64,000 nt of DNA from GCA-002793235 sp965267355 (GCA_965267355.1 OZ253956.1:124001-188000), one strand, 5' to 3'; positions 23,701-32,768 are shown, counted from the first letter of the stretch. The notes: a model not told the origin generated them from the sequence alone. A program made the numbers and translations.

Positions 23701-26196
23701 CCAATTCTGAATGCCTGAGGCTGTTGCTGTTACATCCATGAATTGTGAAACGTTTCCTGCACAGGCAGTATCTGGGGTAAAGTCGGCTACTGGTAAGTCA
23801 TGGATATACACGTCTATTTCTGTGGTATCTACACACCCACTGTCTGTGGTTACTATTAGTGTGGTGCTAAAGGTGTTATTGGTCCCGTAGGTATAGGTCG
23901 GATTCTGGGCTACACTCGTCCCGACTGCGTCTCCAAAGTCCCAATCCCAATTGGTTATCGCTCCTGTGCCTACATTAGAGTTATCTGTAAAGGTCGTTAA
24001 TGTCCCGTAACAGGCTGTGTCAACTGTGAAATCTGCTACTGGTATTGGGTGTACGGATACTGGCTTGGTAATAGAATCTACGCAGCCTAATTGCGTGGTT
24101 ACTAATAGCTCTACGGTATAGTTCCCTGATGATGGGTATCCATTGCTCGGGTTTTGATTGGTATCGTCTACTGTGCCATCATTGGTAAAGTCCCAGTCCC
24201 AACTTGCTATTACGCCTCCGTTTGGATTGGATAGGTCTGTAAAGTTATTGGCTGAGCCAAAGCATTCGTTGGTTACTGTAAAATCGGCTGTGGGTTGGGC
24301 GCTCACATATACATTCTTGATCGTATCGTGCGTACAACCATTGTTGTCTATTACGGATAGGCTTACTGGATAGGTACCAAAACTAGGAAAAGTATAGGTT
24401 GGATTCTGTGTGTTTGCATCTTCGTTCCCGTCATTGTCAAAATCCCATGACCAACTTTGAATACCAAAGGAGGAAGCAGACATATCAAAAAACGAAGAAA
24501 TATTACCTGCACATACAGTGTCTGGTGTAAAATCTGCTACTGGTAAATCACTAATATACACATTCATACTTGCCGTATCTGTACAACCACTATCAGTTGT
24601 TATAATTAAGGTTGCTGTGTAACTATTATTACTTGGATTAGTAAATGTTGGATTTTGTGTTGAGTTATCTATCGTTCCGTTATTATCAAAATCCCAATCC
24701 CAATTCGTTATCGCTCCTGAGATAGTGCTTGAAGTATCAGTAAAAGTAGTAGGCGTTCCAAAACAAGCTGTGTCTGCTGTGAAACCGGCAGTAGGTGAAT
24801 AAACCGTAACCGTAACTTGATCTGTATTAGGACAAGAACCCACCAAATTTCCTGTAACTGTATAGGTAGTGGTGGTGGTAGGTGAAGCCACAGGATTTTG
24901 ACAATTTGTACAACTCAAGCCTGTTGCCGGACTCCAAGTATAAGATCCTGAACCAGAAGCTGTTAATTGCGCAGATTGCGAATTACATATAAAGGCGTCA
25001 GGTCCTGCATAAAGACCTGTAGCAATATTAAAAGTAACCGAGAAGCTATTCGTACCCACAATTGGGCATGCGTCATCTTCTACATCAAACGTTATTACAT
25101 TGCTGAGGGCACCTGGCTGTGCAGTCCAACATAATGTACCTGTTGCAGGATTTGTTCCAGTTTGCACAAATGTTGCTCCTGGAAGTAAAGAAGGGCCATT
25201 TGAGCTCAGTGTTAAATTGTTTGCCCCATCGGGATCACTAAAAACTACATCAAAACAAAAATTATCCCCATAACATAAATCTAAAGTAGATGGACCAGTT
25301 TGAGTTCCTCCTCCAACTAAATTCGTAAATGAACCTCCTGCAGGGGGATTAGGTGGGACATTAGAACAATTAATTACTTCTATTTGATAATCATGTATAA
25401 TAGAAGAAATTAAATTGCCATTATTATCATAAGACTCAATTAAAACCGCCACAACAAAGTTTCCTGTAGTAGCTTGATTAAAAGTCATACAACCTGTATT
25501 ATTATTTAATGAAAAATTTTGTAGCGGGTTTGTATAAGAATACCCTGCAGCAAAATTAATAGGATTACCATTATCTCCCAAAGGTGGAGTCATTTGATAA
25601 TATGTACTATCAGCATCAGGATCTGCAGTTGTTAAACAATATGTATTATTTTGACCAGCACACATATACGGAATTGCTGAAGAAGTTACTACAGGACCAT
25701 TATTACAAGGTGCAGTTGAAGTGTTTAAAATACTCTGAACATGCATATCTTGTGAAGAAGCTCCTGAAGTATTAGTACTAGCATCTCTACAACAAAGTTC
25801 ATAATCAATAATCCAACTATCACAATCTGCCGGGAAACAAACTGTGGCTTCATAAGTAGCCAACCAAGCTCCAGGAACAGTACCTCCAGCACAAGTACTT
25901 GTAGCCGTAGCACAAGTTTGAGCAACATCATAACTAGTACCTATTTGAGTCATAGTACCCATAGTAGGATTAGTTAAACCACAATTATTGGTAAAAGTAA
26001 ATTGGTTAGTTGGCATCGTAGTAGGGTTTGTACTAGGACAATTAATTACCTGAGTAAAAATAAAAGTATAACACAAAGGATTATTCGGATCACAAGTCCA
26101 AGTTAAATTTGAGGATGGAATATGAGATGCTCTAGTTATTGTACTGGTTCCTACCAATAGATAAAAAAGTGATAGTAGAATTAAAATCTTTTTCAT
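20743..26196 (-). CDS. Giant T9SS-exported protein with about 15 PKD domains and type B (CHU_C) C-terminal domain
   Basis: This 1817-residue surface or secreted protein has a signal peptide (KKILILLSLFYLLVGTS), a cysteine-rich N-terminal region (to about 390), a domain with ASGSGSYTWSPATGLSC (about 400-470), then about 15 PKD repeats. Each repeat has a W-x-W-x-F core such as WDWDFTNDGTVDD. The end (from IPNVFTPDGDGVNDYW) is a gliding motility-associated C-terminal domain, the type B signal for the type 9 secretion system. PKD arrays usually act as stalks or carbohydrate/adhesion modules. The middle is encoded by near-identical 750-bp tandem repeats (separate entries). Codon use in the repeat and C-terminal part is more G+C-rich than in the N-terminal third. 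Confidence 0.93.
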   Translation of the reverse strand: MKKILILLSLFYLLVGTSTITRASHIPSSNLTWTCDPNNPLCYTFIFTQVINCPSTNPTTMPTNQFTFTNNCGLTNPTMGTMTQIGTSYDVAQTCATATSTCAGGTVPGAWLATYEATVCFPADCDSWIIDYELCCRDASTNTSGASSQDMHVQSILNTSTAPCNNGPVVTSSAIPYMCAGQNNTYCLTTADPDADSTYYQMTPPLGDNGNPINFAAGYSYTNPLQNFSLNNNTGCMTFNQATTGNFVVAVLIESYDNNGNLISSIIHDYQIEVINCSNVPPNPPAGGSFTNLVGGGTQTGPSTLDLCYGDNFCFDVVFSDPDGANNLTLSSNGPSLLPGATFVQTGTNPATGTLCWTAQPGALSNVITFDVEDDACPIVGTNSFSVTFNIATGLYAGPDAFICNSQSAQLTASGSGSYTWSPATGLSCTNCQNPVASPTTTTTYTVTGNLVGSCPNTDQVTVTVYSPTAGFTADTACFGTPTTFTDTSSTISGAITNWDWDFDNNGTIDNSTQNPTFTNPSNNSYTATLIITTDSGCTDTASMNVYISDLPVADFTPDTVCAGNISSFFDMSASSFGIQSWSWDFDNDGNEDANTQNPTYTFPSFGTYPVSLSVIDNNGCTHDTIKNVYVSAQPTADFTVTNECFGSANNFTDLSNPNGGVIASWDWDFTNDGTVDDTNQNPSNGYPSSGNYTVELLVTTQLGCVDSITKPVSVHPIPVADFTVDTACYGTLTTFTDNSNVGTGAITNWDWDFGDAVGTSVAQNPTYTYGTNNTFSTTLIVTTDSGCVDTTEIDVYIHDLPVADFTPDTACAGNVSQFMDVTATASGIQNWSWDFDNDGNEDANTQNPTYTFPGFGTYPVSLSVIDNNGCTHDTIKNVYVSAQPTADFTVTNECFGSANNFTDLSNPNGGVIASWDWDFTNDGTVDDTNQNPSNGYPSSGNYTVELLVTTQLGCVDSITKPVSVHPIPVADFTVDTACYGTLTTFTDNSNVGTGAITNWDWDFGDAVGTSVAQNPTYTYGTNNTFTTTLIVTTDSGCVDTTEIDVYIHDLPVADFTPDTACAGNVSQFMDVTATASGIQNWSWDFDNDGNEDANTQNPTYTFPGFGTYPVSLSVIDNNGCTHDTIKNVYVSAQPTADFTVTNECFGSANNFTDLSNPNGGVIASWDWDFTNDGTVDDTNQNPSNGYPSSGNYTVELLVTTQLGCVDSITKPVSVHPMPVANFSVADVCLNDVSNLYDSSTVATGNIISWAWDFDNDGNIDDTNQNPTNTYATDGTFAVTLTVTTDSGCINIYTDSATVDPLPTAAFTVNNICIDTAAIYTDNSNGNGGTIANWDWDFDGDGTTDNTNQNPTNTYASHGQYNVQLIVSTAAGCADTITQPIDIYPMPVADFTFQNQCYATPVPFTDNSMVATGAITGWQWYFGNTNTSIAQNPSENYGSEGVYEVQLVVTTDNGCRDTVTHNNIEVYPTPVVDFTPTDVCLNAPTVFQDLSNVSNMYTTNNITNWDWDFGDGVGTSNLQNPTYTYTQEGTYAAELIVVSNHGCTDSLTKNVTVHPLPTVDFEGPAQGCSPVCVQLINNSAITSGTIDTWVWNFGDGNTSGSQAPNHCWYNDSQTSAENYDVTLTAISNFGCVDSMTIPAMVTSYPIPQAIFTYNPLETDIYDPEINFIDQSIIASQWQWDLGDGTTSTIQNPVHTYADSGTYVVTLYMENTYGCRDTATKNVVIKPTFAIWIPNVFTPDGDGVNDYWFSDGYGITELQTLVFDRWGLVVYEGYQLDSKWDGTYKGKMSIQDTYVYKIKARDVFGEWHEYIGKVTLLK
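22544..23293 (-). repeat. 750-bp tandem repeat, unit 1, inside PKD gene
   Basis: Unit of 250 codons (three PKD domains) that recurs with the same 750-bp period at 23294 and 24044. A landmark is GTACGGATAC at 22551, 23301 and 24051. Differences are only scattered single bases. Confidence 0.9.
23294..24043 (-). repeat. 750-bp tandem repeat, unit 2, inside PKD gene
   Basis: Second unit, almost identical to the first; a few third-position changes are visible, for example GCTCACATAT for GCTCACGTAT. High identity points to recent duplication or ongoing homogenisation. Confidence 0.9.
24044..24378 (-). repeat. 750-bp tandem repeat, partial unit 3, inside PKD gene
   Basis: About 335 bp of the same unit, matching until about 24378, after which codon choice changes sharply although protein similarity continues. 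A short identical island returns at about 24417-24453, suggesting gene conversion. Confidence 0.85.
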
Positions 26197-26590
26197 AGCA
26201 GTTAAGTGTTAGTATGTCCAAAAGACGATTGTTTTAATGTTGGCGTTGCCTCTTATTTTATAAGTTTTAAATTTTTAAACAAAAAAACCGTTAATTGTAT
26301 AAAATATCACAAAAACAATATTTAGATACCCTAATATTAAGCATTTAAACAAACATGAACAAATTAAAGTTGCAAACCTCTTCTTTAAAGGAAAAATTAA
26401 AAAATTGATGCAAAATATTATCAAAATAGATACTGAAGAAAATAAAAAATTAGGCCAATCAAAAAGTCCCGCCAGAAGCGGGACAATTTTTATAAGAAAA
26501 AGGTAACGTTAAAACTTCATTTAGAAGCTTCAACATTTATATGACGAAGATAATATTTTTTTGGTTGCCTGCAAGCCTTTAATTTTTTTT
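26197..26590. other. 394-bp gap with one terminator
   Basis: This AT-rich stretch lies between the start of the PKD gene (26196) and the end of the DUF4340 gene (26591). It must contain the PKD promoter; I see no clear -7/-33 pair. A terminator lies at 26466-26484. The only ORF is a trivial 17-codon one at 26354, and no RNA gene is evident. Confidence 0.6.
26466..26484. terminator. Terminator for the gldF-gldG-DUF4340 operon
   Basis: GTCCCGC and GCGGGAC form a 7-bp stem with a 5-nt loop. On the minus strand it is followed by TTTTT. It lies 107 bp beyond the DUF4340 stop codon. Confidence 0.85.
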
Positions 26591-27622
26591 TTAACTACTT
26601 TTTTGTAAAAAATGTGATTTTGACAGAGTAATCTGATCAAAAGTGGCAAATTGAATAAAAATGAAGATTTCATCATTTAAATATGCATACATTCTATCAA
26701 CATCATATAAATATGGTTCACCTTTGTTATCCAATAACCCTCTAAAATTAGGCATATGATAAGCAACCACCTTATCTCTACCTCCTACAAAATCTTTAAC
26801 CTCTATACTAAAATAAGGTTGAGAAGTAATAACAGAATCAACTTTTTCTGGTGTAGCTTCTTCATCTATCATCTCGTAATAAATTTTTTTGTACATATTT
26901 ACATATTGTTTTACTGTTGCCGTATCAACTCCATTAATCACCTCTCCAGTTGTAAAATCTTTTAAAACAAACTTATTATCTTGGTTTTCAAGAATGAATG
27001 ATTCTGCAGGCGATTCATAATAATTAACTGTAATGCTTTTTATTTGTTCAGGTAAATATTTAAACACAACTGCATCTCTCCATTGTGTAGCTTCAGTAAA
27101 AAATCTGGTTGTTAAATATCCATAAAAACCAGGTATATGCATTACAAATGGAACAGTAGATTTAATGCCTTCAGATTCTAATAACATGTATGTTCCCTGA
27201 TGATCTATTGTGGGACCTCCTACGTAATAAATTTTTTCAGGTGTATTACCTTTTTTTGTATAAACTTCAACTTTAGTGGCATTGGTAGCCAAGTCTTTAA
27301 TTTTATTATTTATTGCGGCTCTTGGTACTGGATTTTTTACAGCTATCCTATAAAATGTTTTCATTAGCAACCTGATATTATCAGGGCGAGCCACATACTT
27401 ACCATCAACCATCCACACATCTTTAACTTTTGACAATATTACTTTTTTACCTTTAGCATCAGCTATAAAAATCTTGGTAATTGAAGAAGTATCTTCAATG
27501 GCAAAATCCGATTTTGCACCTTCAATTTCATCTATAGTACCCGAATCATTTGTGGCTACAAAAAAAACAGTAGCTGCAACTAAAACAATTAGAATGGCAA
27601 ATAGTATTTTATTTGATTTCAT
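26591..27622 (-). CDS. DUF4340 domain protein of the Gld ABC-transporter operon
   Basis: This 343-residue protein has one N-terminal membrane anchor (NKILFAILIVLVAATVFFV) and a periplasmic region. Its middle resembles DUF4340: VKDVWMVDGKYVARPDNIRLLMKTF near 66-90 and KIYYVGGPTIDHQGTYMLL near 130-148. DUF4340 proteins accompany GldF/GldG-type transporters in other phyla. It is the third gene of this operon, 6 bp after gldG, and probably forms part of the same complex. Function is unknown. Confidence 0.72.
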   Translation of the reverse strand: MKSNKILFAILIVLVAATVFFVATNDSGTIDEIEGAKSDFAIEDTSSITKIFIADAKGKKVILSKVKDVWMVDGKYVARPDNIRLLMKTFYRIAVKNPVPRAAINNKIKDLATNATKVEVYTKKGNTPEKIYYVGGPTIDHQGTYMLLESEGIKSTVPFVMHIPGFYGYLTTRFFTEATQWRDAVVFKYLPEQIKSITVNYYESPAESFILENQDNKFVLKDFTTGEVINGVDTATVKQYVNMYKKIYYEMIDEEATPEKVDSVITSQPYFSIEVKDFVGGRDKVVAYHMPNFRGLLDNKGEPYLYDVDRMYAYLNDEIFIFIQFATFDQITLSKSHFLQKSS

Positions 27623-27628
27623 CTGTTT

Positions 27629-29371
27629 TTATTTTGTAAATTTTTTCTTTCGGTCAAAATAATGAGCAATACCAAATAGTAATATGAAACCAATTGGTAA
27701 AACTGTATTGATTAATTGCCAGTTAAATTTGTTGTTTTTAATTTCGGTTTTATCCAATAATCTAATGGTTAATTTTTTAGCTCTTACTGCCATTAATCCA
27801 TTATCGTTGCATAAATAATCAACCACATTTATCATAAAATCTCTATTACCAAATTCTTGGCGAGTAAAACGGTCAAAACCAAGAGCTAAATACTCTCCTG
27901 ATTTTAAGTTTACCTGATTTTTGGTAACATCACCATCTGCTATAACCACCATTTTGGTTGGTTTACTTTCTTCTTTAAAGTTAATTTCATTAGCCTCCTT
28001 AATTCTAGGAGTAATTCTGTTTTTATAAACCGACTCAAATTTACCTTCTAACAACACTGCAACCACTTGATGACCTTTATTAAATTGTGTTTGATCAGGT
28101 TCAAACCTTACCATGCTTAAACTCACACGTGTAGGAGAAGAACTAACCTTGGTATACTTTGATGTTTTTAGTAATCCTGTTTTTCTAATTCCTTTTTTGG
28201 CAATAGTATCAATCGTACTTACAAATTCTCCTTTTAATGCATTTAAATTATTTACAATAGGATGACTATTAGCTGGAGTTAATAATGGAAAAAAGAACCA
28301 AGGAAACATTTCCGTTTTAGGTTGATTACCAACAACACCTGTCACAATAGGTATTGGTACAGACTGAATGTCTTGTACTAAATTGGTATTAATTCTTACT
28401 CCGTAAGTAAATAATTGATCATCTAAATTTAAATCCTGGGGTACAGCTATGGAAGTGTTTGCTACTTGTAAACTATCCATACTGGCATTTACGGCATCTA
28501 TCAACCATACCACCTTACCTCCATACATAATATATTGATCTATGATGAATTTATCCTTTTCAGAAAATTTTTGAGTAGGTTTTGCAATAATAATTGCATC
28601 GTACTTAACTTTTACAGCATAAGCCTGTGTACTGTCAATTATTGCTCTTTCTGTTAAGCTATGTAATTCTCCATTTAGTTCAATTCTATCAACTATATAA
28701 AATTCAGAAAGTGTTTCTGCCAAGGATGCTGTTTCTAACTTGGTTAATTCACCATGACCTTCAACAAAAGCAACTTTTGGTTTCTGGATGGTAGTCAAAT
28801 TATTAATTGTATTGGCAATTTCATATTCTAAAGATTCGATAGAACTATTTAGCATAGCCTCTGAACTTGCACCAATCTGGCTTTTCAATAACTGTACTGG
28901 TATTTCTTTTCCTTTATAGGCTATTAAAGCTCCTGGCCAAATAATTTTATTGCTAAATCCATCTTCACTTTTTTCCTGCAAGTCAGTTGGCCGTAATCCT
29001 TGTTTATAGAGTTGCTTGTAAATTTCATCTCTAACTTTCTTGTCAGGACTTTCAGAAGGGTTTATAAATTCATATTGAATATTACCATTAGAATAAGCCC
29101 TGAACTCATCCAACATCTCTTTGGTTTCATCTCGTAAGCGTTTAAATCCTGCAGGAAATTCGCCTTCCAAGTAAACTTTTACAAAAAGTATGTCATCTAA
29201 ACTACCTGCTAGATTTTTACTTGTTTCTGAAAGTGTATATCGCTTTTCGGCAGTTAAATCAAAACGTTCAAAAACAAAAGAACCTACATAATTGAGTAAC
29301 ACAATGATGATAACGATAACCATCAAAAATGTTAAATCTCTTTTTCTATTTGTAGTATTCTTTTCTACCAT
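27629..29371 (-). CDS. gldG: Gliding motility-associated ABC transporter substrate-binding protein GldG
   Basis: This 580-residue protein has an N-terminal membrane helix (LTFLMVIVIIIVLLNYVGSFVF, at about 14-34) and a C-terminal helix (LINTVLPIGFILLFGIAHYF). Between them is a large periplasmic region with the GldG/ABC-2-associated pattern: RYTLSETSKNLAGSLDDILFVKVYLEG near 42-69 and KPKVAFVEGHGEL near 197-209. GldA, GldF and GldG form an ABC complex needed for gliding or T9SS function in flavobacteria. It overlaps gldF by 7 nt. No gldA ATPase gene is in the window. Confidence 0.93.
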   Translation of the reverse strand: MVEKNTTNRKRDLTFLMVIVIIIVLLNYVGSFVFERFDLTAEKRYTLSETSKNLAGSLDDILFVKVYLEGEFPAGFKRLRDETKEMLDEFRAYSNGNIQYEFINPSESPDKKVRDEIYKQLYKQGLRPTDLQEKSEDGFSNKIIWPGALIAYKGKEIPVQLLKSQIGASSEAMLNSSIESLEYEIANTINNLTTIQKPKVAFVEGHGELTKLETASLAETLSEFYIVDRIELNGELHSLTERAIIDSTQAYAVKVKYDAIIIAKPTQKFSEKDKFIIDQYIMYGGKVVWLIDAVNASMDSLQVANTSIAVPQDLNLDDQLFTYGVRINTNLVQDIQSVPIPIVTGVVGNQPKTEMFPWFFFPLLTPANSHPIVNNLNALKGEFVSTIDTIAKKGIRKTGLLKTSKYTKVSSSPTRVSLSMVRFEPDQTQFNKGHQVVAVLLEGKFESVYKNRITPRIKEANEINFKEESKPTKMVVIADGDVTKNQVNLKSGEYLALGFDRFTRQEFGNRDFMINVVDYLCNDNGLMAVRAKKLTIRLLDKTEIKNNKFNWQLINTVLPIGFILLFGIAHYFDRKKKFTK

Positions 29372-30096
29372 TTTCTACTACCTAAAACCGTTTTGGTTAA
29401 CATTAAAAATAAGGTAATCACACTTAAAAAGTAAATTACATCACGTGTATCAATAACCCCTCTACTCATAGAAATATAATGCTCATTAATACCCAACTTT
29501 AGTATAATATCATCTATAGAACCGAAATATTCTAATGAACTAATTGATTCAAATCCTACATAACAAAAGAAACACAAAAAAACTGCTACTATAAATGAGA
29601 TAATTTGATTTTTAGTAATAGCACTTGCAAAAACACCTATTGCTACAAATACACTCCCTAAAAAGAGTAATCCAAAGTAAGAACCCATTGTACCTCCAAC
29701 ATCAATATTGCCGACCGGGTTACCCAAATTATAAACTGAATAGAAATAAACTAAAGTAGGGAGTAAAGAGAATAACACTAAGGTAAATCCTGCAATATAT
29801 TTTGCAAATACAATTTGAAAATCGGTTAGTGGTTTGGTCAACAATAACTCTATTGTTCCGGTTCTACTCTCCTCTGCAAACAAACGCATGGTAATGGCAG
29901 GTATTAAAAACATAAAGACCCATGGTGCTATGTAAAACAAAGAATCTATAGTGGAATAACCTGCATCTAATACATTAGCACCACCCGGAAAAACCCACAT
30001 CATTAAGCCCAACGTGGTTAAGAAAACAGCTACTACAATATAACCTATTAATGAGCCTAAAAAACTTCTTATCTCCTTATTTATTAATGTTAGCAT
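29365..30096 (-). CDS. gldF: Gliding motility-associated ABC transporter permease GldF
   Basis: This protein of 243 residues has six predicted helices and the ABC-2 permease motif ITMRLFAEESRTGTIELLLTKP near residues 69-91. I place the start at 30096 (MLTLINKEIRSFLG), which fits the family N-terminus; a further in-frame ATG at 30126 would add ten unlikely residues. It is the first gene of gldF-gldG-DUF4340. The upstream 190 bp separate it from the divergent lysC. Confidence 0.92.
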   Translation of the reverse strand: MLTLINKEIRSFLGSLIGYIVVAVFLTTLGLMMWVFPGGANVLDAGYSTIDSLFYIAPWVFMFLIPAITMRLFAEESRTGTIELLLTKPLTDFQIVFAKYIAGFTLVLFSLLPTLVYFYSVYNLGNPVGNIDVGGTMGSYFGLLFLGSVFVAIGVFASAITKNQIISFIVAVFLCFFCYVGFESISSLEYFGSIDDIILKLGINEHYISMSRGVIDTRDVIYFLSVITLFLMLTKTVLGSRKW

Positions 30097-30289
30097 AGTG
30101 GCTTTAAGAAAGCCCAAAAATAACATTTTTAAGAGGAACTTTATTATAAAAATTGTTAATGAACTTCTAGACGGTCTGTCCTACTTTTTAAACGGTAAAA
30201 TTTCACATTATTTATATTTTTAACTTTTTTTTATATATTTAAAATACTTCTTTCGTAATATTGCTCGCTCAAAATATATAAATAAGAAA

Positions 30290-31609
30290 ATGTTAGTTCA
30301 AAAATTTGGTGGAACATCAGTAGGCTCAGCTGAGAGAATTAAAAGTGTTGCTAGCCTAATTAATAATAACCAACCTAAAGTTGTAGTGCTTTCAGCCATG
30401 AGTGGCACGACTAATAGCTTAGTAGAGATTGCTGGTTATTTGTATAAAAAAAATAATGATAGTGCAAATGAAGCTATTGTCAGTTTAGAAGAAAAATACT
30501 ACCACGTAATAGATGAATTATTTGACAGTAGCAAATATAAAGCAAAAGGTAACGAACTAATAAAATCACATTTTACCTATATTAAGTCTTTTACACAAGA
30601 CATGTTTACCTTGTTTGAGGAAAAAGCAATTTTAGCACAAGGCGAACTCCTTTCTACAGCCTTAATACATTATTATTTAAATGAACAAAACATTAGTTCA
30701 GTGCTAATACCCGCTTTAAATTTTATGCGAACAGATAAAGATGGAGAACCTGATTTATTTTATATCAAAGAAAACTTAGAGCGAGAAGTTGCTGAAAATC
30801 CAAATCAAAATATTTACATTACACAAGGCTACATTTCTAGAAATGCTTTTGGAGAAATTGATAACTTGAAACGAGGGGGAAGCGACTATTCGGCTTCATT
30901 AATTGGTGCAGCCATAAATGCTGAGGAAATACAAATTTGGACTGACATTGATGGGATGCACAATAACGACCCTAGGGTAGTTGACAATACGAAACCTATT
31001 TCTCTGCTATCATTTGATGAAGCTGCTGAGCTTGCCTACTTTGGAGCTAAAATTTTGCATCCAGCCAGTATTCAACCTGCTAAGGTTGCCAATATTCCTG
31101 TTCGGTTAAAAAACACTATGCAACCAGAAGCAGAAGGAACACTAATCCATAGCAAATCTACTGGAGATGGTATTAAAGCTATAGCTGCAAAAGATAACAT
31201 TACCGCTATTAAAATTAAAAGTGGGAGAATGCTTTTAGCTCACGGTTTTATGCGTAAGGTTTTCGAGATTTTCGAAACTTATAAAACCTCAATTGATATG
31301 ATTACTACATCTGAGGTAGCTGTTTCGGTTACTATTGATGACACCAAATACCTTAATGACATTATTGAAGAACTGAAAAAATATGGAACTGTAGAAGTTG
31401 ATGATAACCTATCTATAATATGTGTGGTAGGCAATTTTATTGCTGAAAGTAAAGGTTATGCTTTAAAAATATTTGAAAGTTTAAAAGATATTTCAATTAG
31501 GATGATTTCTTACGGTGGTAGCAAACACAATGTTTCTATGCTAGTGAATACGACTGATAAGAAAGAAGCACTAATTTCATTAAACAAAAATTTATTTGAA
31601 GATGTTTAA
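30290..31609 (+). CDS. lysC: Aspartate kinase
   Basis: This 439-residue enzyme phosphorylates aspartate, the first step of lysine, threonine and methionine synthesis. The N-terminal catalytic part has VQKFGGTSVGSAERI at 3-17, GELLSTAL near 121, and RGGSDYSASLIGAA near 198-211. Two ACT domains follow (about 300-439; MITTSEVAVSVTI near 338). It is monofunctional, with no homoserine dehydrogenase. It overlaps lysA by 8 nt, so the pair forms a lysine operon. No riboswitch is evident upstream. Confidence 0.95.
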   Translation: MLVQKFGGTSVGSAERIKSVASLINNNQPKVVVLSAMSGTTNSLVEIAGYLYKKNNDSANEAIVSLEEKYYHVIDELFDSSKYKAKGNELIKSHFTYIKSFTQDMFTLFEEKAILAQGELLSTALIHYYLNEQNISSVLIPALNFMRTDKDGEPDLFYIKENLEREVAENPNQNIYITQGYISRNAFGEIDNLKRGGSDYSASLIGAAINAEEIQIWTDIDGMHNNDPRVVDNTKPISLLSFDEAAELAYFGAKILHPASIQPAKVANIPVRLKNTMQPEAEGTLIHSKSTGDGIKAIAAKDNITAIKIKSGRMLLAHGFMRKVFEIFETYKTSIDMITTSEVAVSVTIDDTKYLNDIIEELKKYGTVEVDDNLSIICVVGNFIAESKGYALKIFESLKDISIRMISYGGSKHNVSMLVNTTDKKEALISLNKNLFEDV

Positions 31610-32747
31610 TGAGGTACAAATAGAAAAATTTAAAATCACCCCTACTCCTTTTTATTACTACGATTTAGAGGTACTAGAAAACACCTTAAAGTCTGTAAAA
31701 ACCCACTCAAAAAAATTGGGTTATCATGTACATTATGCGCTAAAAGCGAACTCTAACCCTGAAATTTTAAAACTAATTGAAAGTTATGAATTAGGTGCTG
31801 ATTGTGTGAGTGGTAACGAAGTTTTGCGAGCAACTGAATGTGGTTTTGATTCTGATAGAATTGTTTTTGCAGGTGTTGGAAAAACAGATGAAGAAATCAA
31901 CATTGGGTTAGACAACAACATTTTTTGTTTTAACTGTGAATCAATTCCTGAATTGGAAGTGATTAATGAGTTGGCTGAAAAGAAAAATACAATTGCTCGG
32001 GTTGCTTTGCGAATAAATCCAAATGTAAATGCCAACACCCACAAATACATTACTACTGGTCTTGAAGAAAACAAGTTTGGTATTAATATATGGGAGTTAG
32101 AAGATGTTTTAACTGCCTTAGAAAATTGCAAGCATTTAAAGTTAATCGGGTTACATTTTCACATTGGTTCTCAAATAACCGATTTATCAGCTTATAAAGG
32201 ACTTTGCTTGAGAGTAAATGAAATCCAAAAATGGTTTTACGAACACCAGATTATTGTTAACCATATTAACGTTGGTGGTGGTTTAGGAATTGATTATGAT
32301 AATCATAGAGAAAACCAAATTCCAGATTTTGAAAAATTCTTCGCCATTTTTGATGACTTGTTAGAATTAAGACCTCAGCAACAATTACATTTTGAATTGG
32401 GTAGATCTATTGTTGCCCAATGTGGCACATTAATTACCGAAGTTCTCTATGTTAAGAATGGAGTAAATACTGATTTTGCAATTGTTGATGCCGGAATGAC
32501 TGAGCTACTTAGACCAGCATTATATCAGGCTGTTCATGCTATTAGCAATTTAACCAGTCAATCTAATGAGCTAAAAAGATATGATGTAGTAGGCCCTATC
32601 TGCGAATCATCAGACTGCTTTGCCAAAGCATTGATGTTACCAGAAACCAAAAGGGGCGATTTAATGGCCATACATTCTTCTGGAGCTTATGGTGAGGTAA
32701 TGGCTTCGCAATATAATTTGAGAGATTTGGTTAAAGCTGTTTATTAG
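31602..32747 (+). CDS. lysA: Diaminopimelate decarboxylase
   Basis: This 381-residue PLP enzyme forms lysine from meso-diaminopimelate. The alanine-racemase-like barrel carries the PLP lysine in HYALKANSNPEIL near residue 45, GLHFHIGSQI near 185, GGGLGIDYD near 220, and ELGRSIVAQCG near 262. The C-terminal GPICESSDCFAK near 327 supplies the catalytic cysteine. The ATG at 31602 overlaps the lysC end; an alternative TTG at 31596 is less likely. Confidence 0.95.
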   Translation: MFNEVQIEKFKITPTPFYYYDLEVLENTLKSVKTHSKKLGYHVHYALKANSNPEILKLIESYELGADCVSGNEVLRATECGFDSDRIVFAGVGKTDEEINIGLDNNIFCFNCESIPELEVINELAEKKNTIARVALRINPNVNANTHKYITTGLEENKFGINIWELEDVLTALENCKHLKLIGLHFHIGSQITDLSAYKGLCLRVNEIQKWFYEHQIIVNHINVGGGLGIDYDNHRENQIPDFEKFFAIFDDLLELRPQQQLHFELGRSIVAQCGTLITEVLYVKNGVNTDFAIVDAGMTELLRPALYQAVHAISNLTSQSNELKRYDVVGPICESSDCFAKALMLPETKRGDLMAIHSSGAYGEVMASQYNLRDLVKAVY

Positions 32748-32768
32748 AAATCATCTATCTTTGAGAAG

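Noticed and set aside
20743..26196. A CRISPR-like array because of regularly spaced repeats
   Set aside because: The period is 750 bp, not 60-70 bp, and the repeats are in-frame protein-coding units.
30127..30289. Possible lysine riboswitch upstream of lysC
   Set aside because: The 163-bp leader is AT-rich and shows none of the expected conserved helices; no structure could be supported.
32756..32763. TATCTTTG as a firm promoter for the two-helix membrane protein
   Set aside because: It lies only 5 nt before the start codon and has no -33 box at a usual distance; cotranscription with lysA is equally likely.
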